Of a DNA stretch of 64,000 nt, positions 44,245-53,749 are shown piece by piece. The notes below the pieces were generated by a model. That model made no database searches. It had not been told where the DNA came from and saw only the letters and a program-made list of their open reading frames with translations. Where the stretch lies: positions 1 through 64,000 of the forward strand of contig NZ_BCSQ01000004.1 of NCBI RefSeq assembly GCF_001570945.1, read 5' to 3'. This DNA is from Janibacter anophelis NBRC 107843 (GTDB lineage Bacteria > Actinomycetota > Actinomycetes > Actinomycetales > Dermatophilaceae). Numbering within the stretch: the stretch's first letter is position 1; the number at the start of each line of letters is the position of its first letter. The translations under genes and the position numbers were made by a program.

Positions 44245-45848
44245 GCCCCCGCTCCGACCAGCCCGACGCCGGCCCCGGACGTCCCCTGCGCGGGGATCGC
44301 ATCCACCGCTACGTCAACGCCTTCTGCCCGCGCTGCCACCACGAGCAGCCTGACCGCGACCTCGCGGACGTGCGGCGCCTCAGCGGCTGGCTCGCCGAGC
44401 GCGACGGTCGCATCTGGCTCGAGCGCGGCTGCCCCGACCACGGCCTGCAGCGCACCCTCTACGACGAGCACCCCGAGATCCTCAGCTACCTCGAGGAGTG
44501 GACCGCACCGACCAAGTCGCACGTGCCCGACCTCGCCGGCAACTTCGCCCCGGTGCCCTCCGCCTACCTCGACGGCCTGCCCGAGATGCAGACCCAGCAC
44601 ACCTGCATCCTCCTCGAGGACGTCACCGAGCAGTGCAACCTGCGCTGCCCCACCTGCTTCGCCGACTCCGCTCCCCCGCTCACCGGGGTCGCGAGCGTCG
44701 AGCAGGTCCTGGCCAATGTCGACGCCCGCCTCGCCCGCGAGGACGGTCGCCTCGACGTCCTCATGCTCTCCGGCGGGGAGCCGACCCTCCACCCTGAGCT
44801 GGAGAGACTCCTCGACGCGCTCGTCACCCGCCCGGTCGTACGCATCCTCATCAACACCAACGGCCTGACCCTCGCCCGCGACGACGCCCTCCTCGCCCTC
44901 CTGCGTCGCCACCGCCAGCGCGTCGAGGTCTACCTGCAGTACGACGGCTCGTCGGCCGAGGCGTCACTGCACCACCGCGGTGGTGATCTGCGCAGCCACA
45001 AGGACCGGGCCATCGCACGCCTGAGCGAGGCCGGCGTCTTCACCACCCTGACGATGACCGCGGCCCTCGGCGTCAACGACGACGAGATCGGCCACGTCAT
45101 CGACCGGGCGCTGGCGACCCCCTTCGTCTGCGGGGTCTCGATCCAGCCGATCTTCGGCTCCGGGCGCTCCGGGGCCATCGACCCGACCGACCGCCTCACC
45201 CACACCGGCGTGCTCGCCCGCATGGGTCCCCAGACCGACGGCCGCGTCACGTGGCGCGACCTGACCGCCCTGCCGTGCAGCCACCCCCACTGCGCCTCCG
45301 TCGGCTACCTGCTCAAGGACGACTCCGACACGTGGCGCTCGCTCACCGAGATCGTCGGCCACGACCAGCTCAAGCAGTGGCTCGACCTCGCCCCGGACAG
45401 CTTCGCCAACCGGATCACCGACCAGGCCCTGCCCGAGCAGATGCGCACGGTGGTCAAGGAGGCGGTCCTCGGTCTGCTGAGCGAGCAGACGTCACTGTCG
45501 CACCCGCAGGTCGCCGACCTGTGGAAGGCGGTCTGCCAGACCTGCGACCTCGGCCTGTCCACGCTCACGGCCCTGGTGACCTCTCGCCTGCCCGGCCAGC
45601 ACGAGCGACTGAGGCGCCTCATGGGCGAGCGGGTCAAGCGGATCAGCGTCAAGCCCTTCATGGACATCGAGACGATGATCGAGGAGCGCCTGACGCAGTG
45701 CTGCGTGCACGTCGGCACCACGGGGACGAAGGGGGACCAGTGCGCCCCCTTCTGCGCGGTCCAGGCATGGGCGCCGCTCGCGCGGCAGAAGATCGGGGTC
45801 GCACCGGAGACGTCGTCGCGGTTGCTGCCGCTGACCGCCGGGCGGTGA
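44241..45848 (+). CDS. Radical SAM enzyme of the Tes/MJ0619-like group
   Basis: 535 residues. The N-terminal zinc-finger-like part has C29-P-R-C32 and ERGCPDHG. The radical SAM 4Fe-4S motif is C132-x3-C136-x2-C139 (CNLRCPTC), followed by MLSGGEPTLHPE. Extra cysteines occur in LPCSHPHCASVGYLL and at the C-terminus (QCCVH, DQCAPFC), which suggest a further cluster. This architecture resembles archaeal MJ0619 and tetraether synthase Tes, which do methylation or C-C joining on unactivated carbons. With an Lgt-like partner, a membrane lipid substrate is inferred. Converges with der, 3 bases apart. Confidence 0.8.
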   Translation: MSPRSDQPDAGPGRPLRGDRIHRYVNAFCPRCHHEQPDRDLADVRRLSGWLAERDGRIWLERGCPDHGLQRTLYDEHPEILSYLEEWTAPTKSHVPDLAGNFAPVPSAYLDGLPEMQTQHTCILLEDVTEQCNLRCPTCFADSAPPLTGVASVEQVLANVDARLAREDGRLDVLMLSGGEPTLHPELERLLDALVTRPVVRILINTNGLTLARDDALLALLRRHRQRVEVYLQYDGSSAEASLHHRGGDLRSHKDRAIARLSEAGVFTTLTMTAALGVNDDEIGHVIDRALATPFVCGVSIQPIFGSGRSGAIDPTDRLTHTGVLARMGPQTDGRVTWRDLTALPCSHPHCASVGYLLKDDSDTWRSLTEIVGHDQLKQWLDLAPDSFANRITDQALPEQMRTVVKEAVLGLLSEQTSLSHPQVADLWKAVCQTCDLGLSTLTALVTSRLPGQHERLRRLMGERVKRISVKPFMDIETMIEERLTQCCVHVGTTGTKGDQCAPFCAVQAWAPLARQKIGVAPETSSRLLPLTAGR

Positions 45849-45851
45849 GCC

Positions 45852-47339
45852 TCAGCGGCGCCCGCGCCGCTCGCGCACCCGCACGCTGATCTCGATCGGC
45901 GTGCCCTCGAAGCCGAACTCCTCGCGCAGCCGCCGCTCGAGGAACCGGCGGTAGCCGGCCTCGATGAACCCGGATGCGAAGATGACGAAGCGCGGCGGAC
46001 GCGTCGAGGCCTGGGTCGCGAAGAGGATGCGCGGCTGCTTGCCCCCACGCACCGGGTGCGGGTGGGACGAGGCGATCTCGCCGAGCACGGCGTTGAGCCG
46101 CGACGTGGGCACGCGGCGGTCCCAGGAGTCGAGGGCCTTGTCCAGCGCGGGGGTCAGCCGGTCGACGTGCCGACCGGTGAGGGCGGAGAGGTTGACCCGC
46201 GGCGCCCACTGGACCTGCACGAGGTCGCGCTCGATCTCGCGCTCGAGGTAGAAGCGGCGCTCCTCGTCGAGCAGGTCCCACTTGTTGTAGCCGATGACGA
46301 GGGCCCGGCCGGCCTCGACGACCTGGCTGATGATGCGCAGGTCCTGCTCGGCGATCGGCTCGTGCGTGTCGATGAGCATGACCGCGACCTCCGCCTTCTC
46401 CAACGCGGCCTGGGTGCGCAGCGAGGCGTAGAAGTCGGCGCCCCGGGTCTGGTGCACCCGGCGGCGGATACCGGCGGTGTCGACGAAGCGCCACTGGCGC
46501 CCGCCGAGCTGGATGAGCTCGTCGACCGGGTCACGGGTGGTGCCGGCGACGTTGTCGACGACGACCCGCTCCTCCCCCGCGAGCTGGTTGAGCAGGCTCG
46601 ACTTGCCGACATTGGGCCGGCCGATGAGCGCGACGCGACGTGGGCCCCCTTCGGGCACGAGACCGGCGGTGGCGGAAACCTCCGGCATGACGTCGAGGAC
46701 GGCGTCGAGGGCGTCGCCGCTCCCCCGCCCGTGGAGCGCGGAGACCGGGTAGGGCTCGCCGAGACCGAGGTTCCACAGCGCGGCCGCATCGGCCTCGAAG
46801 CGCTGGTCGTCGACCTTGTTGGCCACGAGGACGACCGGCTTGCCGGACTTGCGCAGCAGCTTGACGACCGCCTCGTCGTCGTCGGTCGCCCCGACGATCG
46901 CGTCGACGACGAAGACGACGACGTCGGCCATCTCGATGGCGACCTCGGCCTGCTCGGCGACGCGCAGGTGGATGCCCTCGGCACCGATCTCCCAGCCGCC
47001 GGTGTCGAGCAGCGTGAAGCGCCGCCCCGCCCACTCGGCGTCGTAGGCGACGCGGTCACGCGTGACGCCCGGGGTGTCCTCGACGACGGCCTCGCGCCGG
47101 CGCAGCACACGGTTGACGAAGGTCGACTTGCCGACATTTGGCCGGCCGACGATCGCGACGACCGGCAGCGGACCGGTGACCTCCTGCTCCTCCTCGGGCT
47201 GGAAGCCGTCGATGAGCGCGCGGTCCTCGGGGGTGAGCTCGAAGTCCTCGAGACCTGCGCGCAGCACCCGCTCGACGCCCTCGGCGTGCGCGGCGTCCTC
47301 CGTCCCGGAGGGGTCGGTGGGGTCAGGGGTGGTGTTCAA
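45852..47339 (-). CDS. der: Ribosome biogenesis GTPase Der (EngA)
   Basis: 495 residues with two tandem GTPase domains. Domain 1: [25 protein letters not shown]. Domain 2: [25 protein letters not shown]-terminal KH-like domain follows ([24 protein letters not shown]). The acidic N-terminal extension of about 58 residues is typical of actinobacteria. Needed for 50S assembly. TTG start with AGGAG upstream. Last gene of the xerD-to-der block. Confidence 0.95.
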   Translation of the reverse strand: MNTTPDPTDPSGTEDAAHAEGVERVLRAGLEDFELTPEDRALIDGFQPEEEQEVTGPLPVVAIVGRPNVGKSTFVNRVLRRREAVVEDTPGVTRDRVAYDAEWAGRRFTLLDTGGWEIGAEGIHLRVAEQAEVAIEMADVVVFVVDAIVGATDDDEAVVKLLRKSGKPVVLVANKVDDQRFEADAAALWNLGLGEPYPVSALHGRGSGDALDAVLDVMPEVSATAGLVPEGGPRRVALIGRPNVGKSSLLNQLAGEERVVVDNVAGTTRDPVDELIQLGGRQWRFVDTAGIRRRVHQTRGADFYASLRTQAALEKAEVAVMLIDTHEPIAEQDLRIISQVVEAGRALVIGYNKWDLLDEERRFYLEREIERDLVQVQWAPRVNLSALTGRHVDRLTPALDKALDSWDRRVPTSRLNAVLGEIASSHPHPVRGGKQPRILFATQASTRPPRFVIFASGFIEAGYRRFLERRLREEFGFEGTPIEISVRVRERRGRR

Positions 47340-47423
47340 CGGTGCTCCTGGAGAGTCGGTGGACGGCCATTGTCGCAGCCGCTGGCGGCCGGGGCCGCGT
47401 CGAGACGAAGGGGGTGGGTCCGG

Positions 47424-48122
47424 TCAGCGTCGGCGCGCGGCGTCGACGAGCGCCATGACCGCGGCGACCGAGCCCTCGAAGTCGAGGTCGGAGGTGTCGA
47501 CGACGCTCACGCCGTCGGCGGCCTCGGTGAACTGGGAGACGGTCGAGTCGTCGCGGTCGCGCCGCACGACCTGGTCGCGCGTGGCGTCGATGGCGGCCTC
47601 GTCGGTGGCGCCGTGCACCTCGAGGGAGCGCCGGCGCAGCCGGGCCTCCTCGCTCGCGGTGAGCAGGATGCGCACCTGCGCGTCCGGCGCGATGACCGTG
47701 GTGACGTCCCGCCCTTCGGCCACGCAGGAGCCGTGCCGCGCGGCGATCTGCTCGATGAGCTCGCGCTGCCGACGCTGCATCTCCACGCGCACCTCGGGCA
47801 CGGTGGCGACGGTCGAGACGAGCGAGGAGACCTCGCTCGTGCGGATCGCCTCGGCGACGTCGGTGCCGTCGACCACGACGGTGGGCGCGGAGGGGTCGTC
47901 ACCGATGTCGAGCGGCAGCTCGACGGCCGCCCGGGTGATCGCCGCGGCATTGCCGAGGTCGATCTCGGTGTGGCAGCACCACCACGTCAGCGCCCGGTAC
48001 ATGGCCCCGGTGTCGAGGTAACCGGCCCCGAGCTGCGTGGCGACCGCCCGCGAGACGCTGGACTTGCCGGACCCCGAGGGGCCGTCGATACCGATGACGA
48101 AGGGGGTGGGCTGGCTGGTCAC
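47424..48122 (-). CDS. cmk: Cytidylate kinase
   Basis: 232 residues. P-loop GIDGPSGSGKSSVSRAVA, then YLDTGAMYRALTWW, the CMP-binding VAEGRDVTTVIAPDA and the LID region RRDRDDSTVSQFTEAADGVSVVDTS. Phosphorylates CMP and dCMP. GTG at 48122 with AGGG upstream. Sits between tyrA and der, the usual actinobacterial order. Confidence 0.93.
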   Translation of the reverse strand: MTSQPTPFVIGIDGPSGSGKSSVSRAVATQLGAGYLDTGAMYRALTWWCCHTEIDLGNAAAITRAAVELPLDIGDDPSAPTVVVDGTDVAEAIRTSEVSSLVSTVATVPEVRVEMQRRQRELIEQIAARHGSCVAEGRDVTTVIAPDAQVRILLTASEEARLRRRSLEVHGATDEAAIDATRDQVVRRDRDDSTVSQFTEAADGVSVVDTSDLDFEGSVAAVMALVDAARRR

Positions 48123-48144
48123 GGTGGTCCACCCTAGTCGGCGC

Positions 48145-49272
48145 TCAGGAGTGGATCTGCCACCCGCGCGCCTGCAGCGCCTCGGTGAGCGGACCGGCTG
48201 CGCCCGGCAGGACGGAGACCTCGGCCAGGCCGAAGGGCAGTCCGAGCCCGTGGTCGAGACGCAGCTCCTCGAGGTTGACCCCCTCCTCGCCGATCTCGGC
48301 GAGGAGCCGGGCCAGCTCGCCCGGCCGGTCGTCGACGACCACCCTGACGACGGCATACGTGGCCGGCGGAGCACCGTGCTTGCCGGGGATGCGGGCGTGC
48401 CCCGCGTTGCCGGCAGCGATGCTGTGCGCCAGGACCGCCCGGGCCCCTGGGGCGTCGGCCACGTCGTCCTCGCCGGAGCCGAGCTCCTCGAGCGCGGTGA
48501 CGACGCGGGCGAGGTCCTCGTGCACGGCACGCAGGACGTCGGCGACGGCGGAGGCATTGCCGGAGAGGATCTGGGTCCACAGCCCGGGGTCACTGGCGGC
48601 GATGCGGGTGACGTCCCGCACCCCCTGGCCGGCGAGGCCGATGGCCTGCTCGCTCAGGTGCTCCAGACGGGCCGCGACGAGGGAGGCCGCGATCTGTGGC
48701 ACGTGGGAGACCCCGGCGACCGCCGCGTCGTGGTCGGCGGCGCTCAGGGTGGTCACGGCCGCGCCCGTGGCCCGGGCCAGGCGGGCGACGAGCTCCGTGG
48801 CGGCGGCGTCGCTGCCCTCGTGCGGGCACAGGACCCACGCGCGTCCCTCGAAGAGGTCGGCGCGGGCGCTGATGGCACCCGACCGCTCCCGGCCGGACAT
48901 CGGGTGGCTGCCGACGTAGCGGTCCAGTGGCACGCCGGCCCGCTGGAGGTCGGCGAGGATCGCCTGCTTGACCGAGGCGACGTCGGTGACGACGGCATGC
49001 GGCCAGCGCTCGAGGGCCGCGAGCACGATGCGCGGTGTGACGTCCGGGGGCGCGGCGACGACGACCAGGCCCGGAGTGACCTCACCGGTGATCCGGCCCG
49101 CACCCAGGTCGCGCGCCAGCGCGACCGAGGTCTCCGACTGGTCCTCCAGGGACACGTCGGCGCCGGCACTGCTGAGGGCCAGGCCGATGCTCGCCCCGAT
49201 GAGGCCGGTGCCGATCACGTGCACCGGCGGGAGGTCGGCAGCGGCTCCCTTCGCCTCGGACGACGCGGTCAC
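48145..49272 (-). CDS. tyrA: Prephenate dehydrogenase with C-terminal ACT domain
   Basis: 375 residues. NAD-binding HVIGTGLIGASIGLALSSAG, VTDVASVKQAIL, SHPMSGRERSG, and HVPQIAASLVAARL for the helical dimerisation domain. The C-terminal ACT domain (ATYAVVRVVVDDRPGELARLLAEIGEEGVNLEELRL) suggests feedback control by tyrosine. Catalyses prephenate to 4-hydroxyphenylpyruvate. GTG at 49272 overlaps the rluB stop. Confidence 0.92.
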   Translation of the reverse strand: MTASSEAKGAAADLPPVHVIGTGLIGASIGLALSSAGADVSLEDQSETSVALARDLGAGRITGEVTPGLVVVAAPPDVTPRIVLAALERWPHAVVTDVASVKQAILADLQRAGVPLDRYVGSHPMSGRERSGAISARADLFEGRAWVLCPHEGSDAAATELVARLARATGAAVTTLSAADHDAAVAGVSHVPQIAASLVAARLEHLSEQAIGLAGQGVRDVTRIAASDPGLWTQILSGNASAVADVLRAVHEDLARVVTALEELGSGEDDVADAPGARAVLAHSIAAGNAGHARIPGKHGAPPATYAVVRVVVDDRPGELARLLAEIGEEGVNLEELRLDHGLGLPFGLAEVSVLPGAAGPLTEALQARGWQIHS

Positions 49273-50177
49273 AGCCCCGCAGCCTTGTAGAGGTCGGCGA
49301 TCTCCTGACGACTGAGGTTGCGCCACCGGCCGGACTTGGTCGTGCCGAGGGTGATCGGACCGACCTGGGTGCGCACGAGCGAGAGCACCGGGTGGCCCAC
49401 GTGGTCGAGCATCCGGCGCACGATGTGCTTGCGTCCCTCGTGGAGGATCACCTCGACGATCGCCTTGCCCGGGCGGGAGTCGACGACCTTGAAGGAGTCG
49501 ACCTGCACCGGCCCGTCCTCGAGCTCGACGCCCTCCCGCAGCCGCTTGCCGAGGTCCTTGGGCACCGGGCCCGGGATCTCGGCGATGTAGGTCTTCAGCA
49601 CGCCGTGGGCGGGGTGCTGCAGCCGGTGGGCGAGGTCGCCGTCGTTGGTGAGGATGAGCAGGCCCTCGGTGTCGGCGTCGAGGCGTCCGACGTGGAAGAG
49701 CCGCTCGGGCCGCCCGGCGACGTAGTCACCGATGCTCACCCGACCGAGCTCGTCGGACATCGTCGTCACGACCCCGATCGGCTTGTTGAAGGCGAGGTAG
49801 ACCCGCGACTCGTCGAGGTGGATGCGCTCGCCGTCGACGTGCACGGTCTGCCGCAGCGGGTCCACGCGCACGCCGAGCTCCCGCACGACCTGCCCGTCGA
49901 CCTCGACCCGGCCCTCGCTGATGAGCAGTTCGCAGGCCCGGCGCGAGCCGACGCCGGCAGCGGCCAGCACCTTTTGCAGGCGCGTGCCCTCGGGGTCGTG
50001 CACGTCGATCGTCGGGGTCTGCGGCGGGGACGGCGCCAGGTCGGGCTGCCCCTGTCGGCTGCGTCCGGTCGTGCCGCGGTCGGGCTGCGGGCGGCGGCCG
50101 GGGCGGGGCGGCTTCTTCGGTCCCTTGCCCCGGGGCGAGCCCTGGGGTCCGGAGGATCGGCGGTTGGGAGGGGTCAT
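49269..50177 (-). CDS. rluB: 23S rRNA pseudouridine synthase (RluB/RsuA family)
   Basis: 302 residues: a disordered basic Pro/Arg-rich tail of about 60 residues, an S4 domain (RLQKVLAAAGVGSRRACELLISEGRVEVDG), and the synthase domain with catalytic Asp in HVGRLDADTEGLLILTNDG. EGRKHIVRRML is the C-terminal motif. Most likely modifies 23S rRNA; the exact site is not shown. ATG at 50177 overlaps scpB by 4 bases. Confidence 0.92.
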   Translation of the reverse strand: MTPPNRRSSGPQGSPRGKGPKKPPRPGRRPQPDRGTTGRSRQGQPDLAPSPPQTPTIDVHDPEGTRLQKVLAAAGVGSRRACELLISEGRVEVDGQVVRELGVRVDPLRQTVHVDGERIHLDESRVYLAFNKPIGVVTTMSDELGRVSIGDYVAGRPERLFHVGRLDADTEGLLILTNDGDLAHRLQHPAHGVLKTYIAEIPGPVPKDLGKRLREGVELEDGPVQVDSFKVVDSRPGKAIVEVILHEGRKHIVRRMLDHVGHPVLSLVRTQVGPITLGTTKSGRWRNLSRQEIADLYKAAGL

Positions 50178-50812
50178 GGGCGGGCCTCGTTCACGAGTTC
50201 GTCGAGCACTGCTGCGTCGGGGAGGTAGGGGGCGATGGGCGGGAGGTCGTCGAGGGAGTTCAGACCCATCCGCTCCAGGAAGTACGGGGTCGTGCCGTAG
50301 AGCGTGGCGTTGGACTCCTCGTCCTTGGTCACCTCGATGATGAGGCCGCGGGTGAGCAGCGTGCGCACGACACCGTCGACGTTGACCCCACGCACCGCGG
50401 AGATGCGGGCCCGCGAGATCGGTTGCCGGTAGGCGATGACGGCCAGGGTCTCCAGGGAGGCGGTCGTCAGGCGCGACTGCTGCCCGTCGAGGACGAAGCG
50501 CTCGACGACCGGTGCGTAGGCGTGGTGGCTGTAGAAGCGCCACCCTCCCCCGACGTTGCGCACGGTGAAGCCGTGCTGGCCGTCGTTGTAGGCGCGCTCG
50601 ATCGCGCCGAGGTGCTCACGGATCTCCTCGACCGGCAGCTCGAGGGCCGAGGCCAGGGCGTGGTCGGTCACCGGCTCCTCGACGATCATCAGGACCGCCT
50701 CGATCGCGCCACGGGCGCCGCCGGGCAGCTCGCCGACGTCGAAGGCGACCTGCACGTCGTCGCCCTCGGGCTCGACCGCGGCCGGCTCCTGCGGCTCGGT
50801 GGGCTCACTCAT
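50174..50812 (-). CDS. scpB: Segregation and condensation protein B
   Basis: 212 residues with two winged-helix domains: GAIEAVLMIVEEPVTDHALASAL and TTASLETLAVIAYRQPISRARISAVRGVNVDGVVRTLLTRGLI, then TTPYFLERMGLNSLDDLPPIAPYLP. Works with ScpA and SMC in chromosome condensation. ATG at 50812 lies 8 bases inside scpA. Confidence 0.95.
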   Translation of the reverse strand: MSEPTEPQEPAAVEPEGDDVQVAFDVGELPGGARGAIEAVLMIVEEPVTDHALASALELPVEEIREHLGAIERAYNDGQHGFTVRNVGGGWRFYSHHAYAPVVERFVLDGQQSRLTTASLETLAVIAYRQPISRARISAVRGVNVDGVVRTLLTRGLIIEVTKDEESNATLYGTTPYFLERMGLNSLDDLPPIAPYLPDAAVLDELVNEARP

Positions 50813-51776
50813 CGCTCTCCTCCTCGGGGGACGAAGGGGGCGGTGCCTCCCCTTCGTCGTCGAACTCGGCACCGACGTCCACGGTGCCCTCCTGGCTGCC
50901 CGTCCAGCTGACCTCGAGCTCGCCGAGCGCCTCGGGCTGGTCGAAGGTGACCTGGCGGTCGCGGAAGAGCTCGAGCAGTGCGAGGAAACGGGCCACGACG
51001 ACGAGGGTCGAGTCCGCGTCGCGCACGAGCGCGCGGAAGGAGACCGCTCCCTCGGCACGCAGCCTGTCGACGACGAGGGCGGCCTGCTCGCGCACGCTCA
51101 CGGCCGGGGCGTGCAGGTGGCCCAGGCCGACGGTCTCGGGCTCGCGCGGCGTCAGGGCCCGGGCGGCGACCATCGCCAGCTGCTCGGGGGTGATGCTGAT
51201 GACCAGCTCGGGCAGCAGCGACGCGAGGTGCGGCTCCAGCCCGGCCTGGCGAGGCGTCATCCGCCCGGTCGTCGCCATCGTCTCGCCGAGGTGGGCGGCG
51301 ACGTCCTTGAAGGCGCGGTACTGCATGAGCCGGGCGAAGAGCAGGTCACGGGCCTCGATGAGCTCGAGGTCCTCCTCGTCGCCGTCGCCGGTGTTGGGCA
51401 GCAGACGGGCGGCCTTGATGTCGAGCAGCGTCGCCGCGACGAGCAGGAACTCGCTCGTCTGGCCCAGGTCCCACGAGGGCTCGCTCGCCTGCAGAGCGCG
51501 CAGGTGCGCCATGAACTCGTCGGTCACCCTGGCCAGCGCGATCTCGGTGATGTCGAGCTGGTGCTTGCTGATCAGACCCAGCAGCAGGTCGAACGGCCCC
51601 TCGAAGTTGTCGAGGTGCACGGTGAAGGCCTGCTGCGCGCCCCGCTTGGTGATGACACCGCCGGGGACGGCGACGTCAGGGGCGGGTCCGTCAGGCGACT
51701 CGACGTCGCCGTCGGCGGCGACGACCTCGATGTCCTCGGTCCCGGGAGCGGGCGCAGCGGCCTCAGTGGCCTCCAC
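50805..51776 (-). CDS. scpA: Segregation and condensation protein A (kleisin)
   Basis: 323 residues. FTVHLDNFEGPFDLLLGLISKHQLDITEI is the ScpA signature; SEFLLVAATLLDIKAARLLP follows. The N-terminal 45 and C-terminal 40 residues are acidic and disordered. Kleisin that bridges the SMC heads with ScpB. GTG start at 51776, 5 bases after the parA-like stop. Confidence 0.95.
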   Translation of the reverse strand: MEATEAAAPAPGTEDIEVVAADGDVESPDGPAPDVAVPGGVITKRGAQQAFTVHLDNFEGPFDLLLGLISKHQLDITEIALARVTDEFMAHLRALQASEPSWDLGQTSEFLLVAATLLDIKAARLLPNTGDGDEEDLELIEARDLLFARLMQYRAFKDVAAHLGETMATTGRMTPRQAGLEPHLASLLPELVISITPEQLAMVAARALTPREPETVGLGHLHAPAVSVREQAALVVDRLRAEGAVSFRALVRDADSTLVVVARFLALLELFRDRQVTFDQPEALGELEVSWTGSQEGTVDVGAEFDDEGEAPPPSSPEEESDE

Positions 51777-51781
51777 GGTCG

Positions 51782-52669
51782 TCAGGGAGCGCCGCCGCGG
51801 GCGATGAGCTCACGCGCCAGCTGCCGGTAGGCGTTGGCGCCGGAGTGTCCCGTGGCGTAGGTGGTGATCGGCTCGGCGGCGAGGGTGGCGTCGGGGAACT
51901 TCACCGTGCGCGAGATGACCGTGTGGAAGACCTTGTCGCCGAAGTGGTCGACGACCGAGCCGACGACCTCACGGCTGTGCAGGGTGCGTCCGTCGTACAT
52001 CGTCGCGAGGATGCCGTCGACGGTCAGGCCGGGGTTGAGCCGGTCGGTGATCTTGTCGATGGTCTCGACGAGCAGGGCGACGCCACGCATGGCGAAGTAC
52101 TCGGTCTCGAGCGGGATGATCACGCCGTGCGCCGCGGTGAGGGCGTTGACCGTCAGCAGGCCGAGCGAGGGCTGGCAGTCGATGAGGATGACGTCGTACT
52201 CGTCGACGACGGGCCGCAGCACGCGGGAGAGGATCTGCTCGCGGGCGACCTCGCCGACGAGCTGCACCTCGGCGGCGGACAGGTCGATGTTGGCCGGAGC
52301 GACATCGAGACCCGGCACGGAGGTGCGCTGGATGATCTCGGTGATCTCGTGACCGCGCCCGACGAGCAGGTCGTAGATGGTGATCTCGAGCGTGTTGGTG
52401 GGCACGCCCAGCCCGACCGAGAGCGCACCCTGCGGGTCGAAGTCGACGAGCAGCACGCGTCGTCCGGCCTCGGCCAGCGCCGCGCCGAGGTTGATCGTCG
52501 TCGTGGTCTTGCCGACGCCACCCTTCTGGTTGCACATCGCGATGATGCGCGCGGGGCCGTGGGAGGCCAGGGGCTCCGGCTCCGGGAAGGCGGGCATGGG
52601 TCGGCCGGTGGGACCGTGCTGGGTCAGGTCGTGCTCGAGCTCGAGCGGCGGCGTCACCTCTGATGCCAC
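51782..52669 (-). CDS. ParA/Soj-family ATPase
   Basis: 295 residues from GTG 52669. The deviant Walker A is CNQKGGVGKTTTTINLGAALA, followed by LLVDFDPQGALSVGLG and DVILIDCQPSLGLLTVNAL. It belongs to the ParA-like gene fixed beside scpAB in actinobacteria and is distinct from the oriC-proximal parAB; no ParB gene or parS site is here. GTG 52669 has GGAG about 10 bases upstream; a GTG at 52729, 2 bases after the xerD stop, would add 20 residues. Confidence 0.9.
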   Translation of the reverse strand: MASEVTPPLELEHDLTQHGPTGRPMPAFPEPEPLASHGPARIIAMCNQKGGVGKTTTTINLGAALAEAGRRVLLVDFDPQGALSVGLGVPTNTLEITIYDLLVGRGHEITEIIQRTSVPGLDVAPANIDLSAAEVQLVGEVAREQILSRVLRPVVDEYDVILIDCQPSLGLLTVNALTAAHGVIIPLETEYFAMRGVALLVETIDKITDRLNPGLTVDGILATMYDGRTLHSREVVGSVVDHFGDKVFHTVISRTVKFPDATLAAEPITTYATGHSGANAYRQLARELIARGGAP

Positions 52670-52731
52670 AGTCGGATCACTCCATCGGGTCTGGCGGTCG
52701 GTCAGCCTCTCGCTGATCAGCGACGACACTA

Positions 52732-53658
52732 TCAGCGGGCACGGGGGTGGCTCTGTGCGTAGACCTCACGCAGCTGCTGCACGGTGACCATCGTGTAGAT
52801 CTGCGTCGTCGTCACCGACGCGTGCCCGAGCAGCTCCTGCACCACGCGCACGTCGGCGCCGCCCTCGAGCAGGTGCGTGGCGAAGGAGTGCCGCAAGGTG
52901 TGCGGAGAGACGTGGCCGGTCAGGTTCGCTCGACCGGCTGCTGCGGTGATGACCGCCCACGCGCTCTGCCGCGACAGGCGCGCACCGCGCTGGCTGAGGA
53001 AGAGGGCCGGTCCGGCCTTGCCCTTCGTCGCCATCTCGGGCCGGCCGCGCACGGTCCAGGCCTGGACCGCCTCGGTGGCGTAGGTGCCGATGGGCACGAC
53101 CCGCTCCTTTCCTCCCTTCCCCAGGAGCCGGACGGCGCCCGAGGCGAGGTCGAGGTCGTCGATGTCCAGGCCGACCGCCTCGGAGATGCGCGCGCCCGTG
53201 CCGTAGAGCACCTCGAGCAGGGCGCGGTCACGCAGCGGGATCGGCCCGTCGCCGAGACCCGCGGCATCGATGAGCCGGACGACCTCGTCGGGTGCGATGG
53301 CCTTGGGCAGGCGCGAAGGGGGTGCCGGCGGCGCCACGTCCTCGGCCGGGTTGTGCTCGGTGACACCCTCGAGGGCGAGGAACTTGTGCAGGCCGCGCAC
53401 CGCGACGAGGGTGCGGGCGGCGGAGCTGGCGGCGAGCGGCGGGTGGTCGTCGTCGCCGGTGCGCAGGGCTGCGAGGAATCCGGAGACGTGCGCCTCGGTG
53501 ACCTCGGCGGGATCCGTCACGCCGTGGGCGGCGAGGTGGTCGACGTAGCGACCGCTGTCGCGTCGGTAGGCGGAGAGCGTGTTGCGCGAGACCCCGCGCT
53601 CGACGTCCAGCTGCGTCAGCCAGGTCCGCACGGCCCGCTCCAGGGGCGTCGTGCTCAC
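52732..53658 (-). CDS. xerD: Site-specific tyrosine recombinase XerD
   Basis: 308 residues. N-terminal SAM-like domain ([30 protein letters not shown]) and catalytic domain with Arg in [13 protein letters not shown], Lys in [13 protein letters not shown]-x-x-R in [27 protein letters not shown] and the nucleophile Tyr in TTTQIYTMV. Resolves chromosome dimers with XerC. GTG at 53658 has GGAGGAG 9 bases upstream. Not a phage integrase: it heads the conserved parA-scpAB block. Confidence 0.94.
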   Translation of the reverse strand: MSTTPLERAVRTWLTQLDVERGVSRNTLSAYRRDSGRYVDHLAAHGVTDPAEVTEAHVSGFLAALRTGDDDHPPLAASSAARTLVAVRGLHKFLALEGVTEHNPAEDVAPPAPPSRLPKAIAPDEVVRLIDAAGLGDGPIPLRDRALLEVLYGTGARISEAVGLDIDDLDLASGAVRLLGKGGKERVVPIGTYATEAVQAWTVRGRPEMATKGKAGPALFLSQRGARLSRQSAWAVITAAAGRANLTGHVSPHTLRHSFATHLLEGGADVRVVQELLGHASVTTTQIYTMVTVQQLREVYAQSHPRAR

Positions 53659-53737
53659 CTGTGTCGCTCCTCCATCAGGATGGTCGTGCCGTGGGCACCC
53701 CATTGTGCCCACGGGTGGTCGCGACCACGCCGGGGAG

Positions 53738-53749
53738 TCTAATGGGCGC
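53738..53749 (+). promoter_or_regulatory. -10 box TCTAAT, leaderless arrangement
   Basis: TCTAAT (53738-53743) differs from TATAAT by one base and lies 6 bases before the ATG at 53750. The nearest purine tract (GGGGAG) is 12 bases from the ATG, too far for a normal SD. Confidence 0.4.

Noticed and set aside
46056-48137. Plus-strand frame of 693 residues over der and cmk
   Set aside because: Antisense shadow of two conserved genes; no motifs.
51782-52669. ParA-like gene considered as the chromosomal origin parA
   Set aside because: No parB, parS-like 16-mers, dnaA boxes or gidB/rpmH are nearby; the scpAB context marks a different ParA subgroup.
52732-53658. XerD considered as a phage integrase with an island
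   Set aside because: It heads the conserved parA-scpAB-cmk-der block and has XerD motifs; no phage genes or attachment repeats nearby.
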